Source: Planctomycetales bacterium
GTDB lineage: Bacteria; Planctomycetota; Planctomycetia; Planctomycetales; Planctomycetaceae
Reading direction: 5' to 3'
Assembly (NCBI GenBank): GCA_026400835.1
Contig: JAPLOA010000083.1
Span: 1-64,000 of the forward strand
DNA length: 64,000 nucleotides
A program made the translations under genes and the position numbers. Numbering within the stretch: the stretch's first letter is position 1; each line of letters starts with the position of its first letter. Below, one piece after another: positions 63,218 through 64,000 of this stretch. A model generated the notes under the pieces. The model ran no database searches and was not told where the DNA came from. It saw nothing but the letters and a program-made list of their open reading frames with translations.

Positions 63218-64000
63218 ATGAATATGTTTTCGCCGATAGCCAGAAGATTCTGTTTGTCTGAATTGACGTCCGGGCTTGGGACGTTCGCGTTGGGAGGACT
63301 TCTGTGTGATAACGCGAAAGCGGATGTCATATCGACAGATCCGCTCGCCGTTCGAGCTCCTCATTTTCCGGGGAAGGCGAAGGCTGTTATTCATTTGTTC
63401 ATGGCGGGCGCTCCAAGCCAGCTGGAAATGTTTGACAACAAACCGATGTTGACGGAGCTCTCCGGGAAGCCTTTACCGCCGTCCGTAATTGGCGGACAGA
63501 GATATGCGTTTATTCAGCCCGACGCTGCAGTCATGGGGCCTCAGTTTGAGTTTTCCCGGCATGGGCAATCCGGAGCTGAATTGTCCTCCGCCCTGCCCCA
63601 TCTGGCATCAATTGCGGATGAGATATGTCTGATTAAGTCGATGCATACCGATCAGTTCAATCATGCCCCGGCACAGTTACTGATGAATACGGGGTTTTCT
63701 CAGCCGGGGCGACCTGCCATTGGTTCGTGGTTGTTATATGGGCTGGGCTCTGAGACGAAGGAACTGCCTTCGTTTGTCGTCATGAGCACTGGTGATGGAA
63801 TCAGCGGAGGTGCATCGCTGTGGTCCAGTGGATTTCTGCCGACCGTTTACACCGGCGTGCAGTTTCGTAGTCAGGGGCCGCCGATTCTTAATGTGACAAC
63901 GCCTGCTGGTGTCAGCAACGAACTTCAGTCAGAAACCTTTTCACTGATTAATCGGCTCAATAAACATCGGCTGGAAGCGGTCCACGATCCCGAAATTGCC
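63218..64000 (+). CDS. DUF1501 protein, 3' end cut by the window
   Basis: The frame is open from ATG 63218 to the last base (261 codons, no stop). A Tat-type leader (ARRFCLSELTSGLGTFALGG) is followed by IHLFMAGAPSQLEMFDNKPM, ICLIKSMHTDQFNHAPAQLL and MNTGFSQPGRPAIGSWLLYG, the standard opening of DUF1501. These are secreted sulfatase/alkaline-phosphatase-fold proteins. It starts 55 bases after the PSCyt1/DUF1549/DUF1553 gene; the two are almost always paired in planctomycetes and are likely co-transcribed. Function is unknown but probably extracellular polysaccharide work. The rest lies beyond the window. Confidence 0.93.
   Translation, partial: MNMFSPIARRFCLSELTSGLGTFALGGLLCDNAKADVISTDPLAVRAPHFPGKAKAVIHLFMAGAPSQLEMFDNKPMLTELSGKPLPPSVIGGQRYAFIQPDAAVMGPQFEFSRHGQSGAELSSALPHLASIADEICLIKSMHTDQFNHAPAQLLMNTGFSQPGRPAIGSWLLYGLGSETKELPSFVVMSTGDGISGGASLWSSGFLPTVYTGVQFRSQGPPILNVTTPAGVSNELQSETFSLINRLNKHRLEAVHDPEIA

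Overview
The window reads as chromosomal DNA of a planctomycete (phylum Planctomycetota, probably order Planctomycetales). The evidence is the protein families: two large secreted PVC-type haem-binding dehydrogenase-like proteins with C-terminal CxxCH sites, a Planctomycete-cytochrome/DUF1549/DUF1553 protein followed by a DUF1501 protein, a sulfatase, a redoxin/cytochrome/copper-monooxygenase fusion, a formylmethanofuran dehydrogenase C subunit (tetrahydromethanopterin C1 pathway) and a giant FtsK/EccC-like ATPase. The genus cannot be fixed from sequence alone. I saw no rRNA, tRNA, CRISPR array, intact insertion sequence or prophage.

Layout. 0.3-5.3 kb (minus): a PVC haem-binding protein, then a VTT membrane protein and a Tat-exported amidohydrolase that form a short operon. 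5.8-9.5 kb (plus): an orphan FixJ-type response regulator, an XRE/ImmA-like regulator-peptidase pair closed by a clear terminator, csrA, and a sarcosine-oxidase-like flavoenzyme. 10-22.2 kb (plus): a second PVC haem-binding protein, RNase R, a GntP-type permease, the redoxin/haem/copper fusion and an AddA/RecB-like helicase-nuclease. 22.5-25.9 kb (minus): VOC protein, deaminase-type amidohydrolase and PolX as one cluster. 26.4-28.8 kb: four small conserved or unknown genes. 29-35.1 kb (minus): aspartate kinase with 6-phosphofructokinase, and sulfatase with a DapA-like aldolase. 35.6-40.3 kb: creatininase-family protein, a J-like/MshEN membrane fusion, mobA divergent from fhcC, and a secreted MBL hydrolase.

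40.6-48.8 kb (minus) is the most unusual part: a lipoprotein built from about five NTF2-like modules lies downstream of a 1742-residue coiled-coil, membrane-anchored protein with three FtsK-like ATPase domains and a Pro/Ala-rich tail. A Rho-independent terminator separates them. 49.2-53.2 kb: SDR, secreted thioredoxin-like protein and an SH3-type secreted protein. 53.4-58.5 kb (minus): a surface-polysaccharide cluster (glycosyltransferase, flippase, two FkbM methyltransferases) with wide gaps. 59.4-64 kb (plus): PSCyt1/DUF1549/DUF1553 protein and a truncated DUF1501 protein, a pair typical of planctomycetes and cut by the window end.

Intergenic DNA carries several near-perfect palindromes. 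Two of them, at 15.5 and 37.5 kb, are copies of the same sequence, which suggests a dispersed REP-like family.
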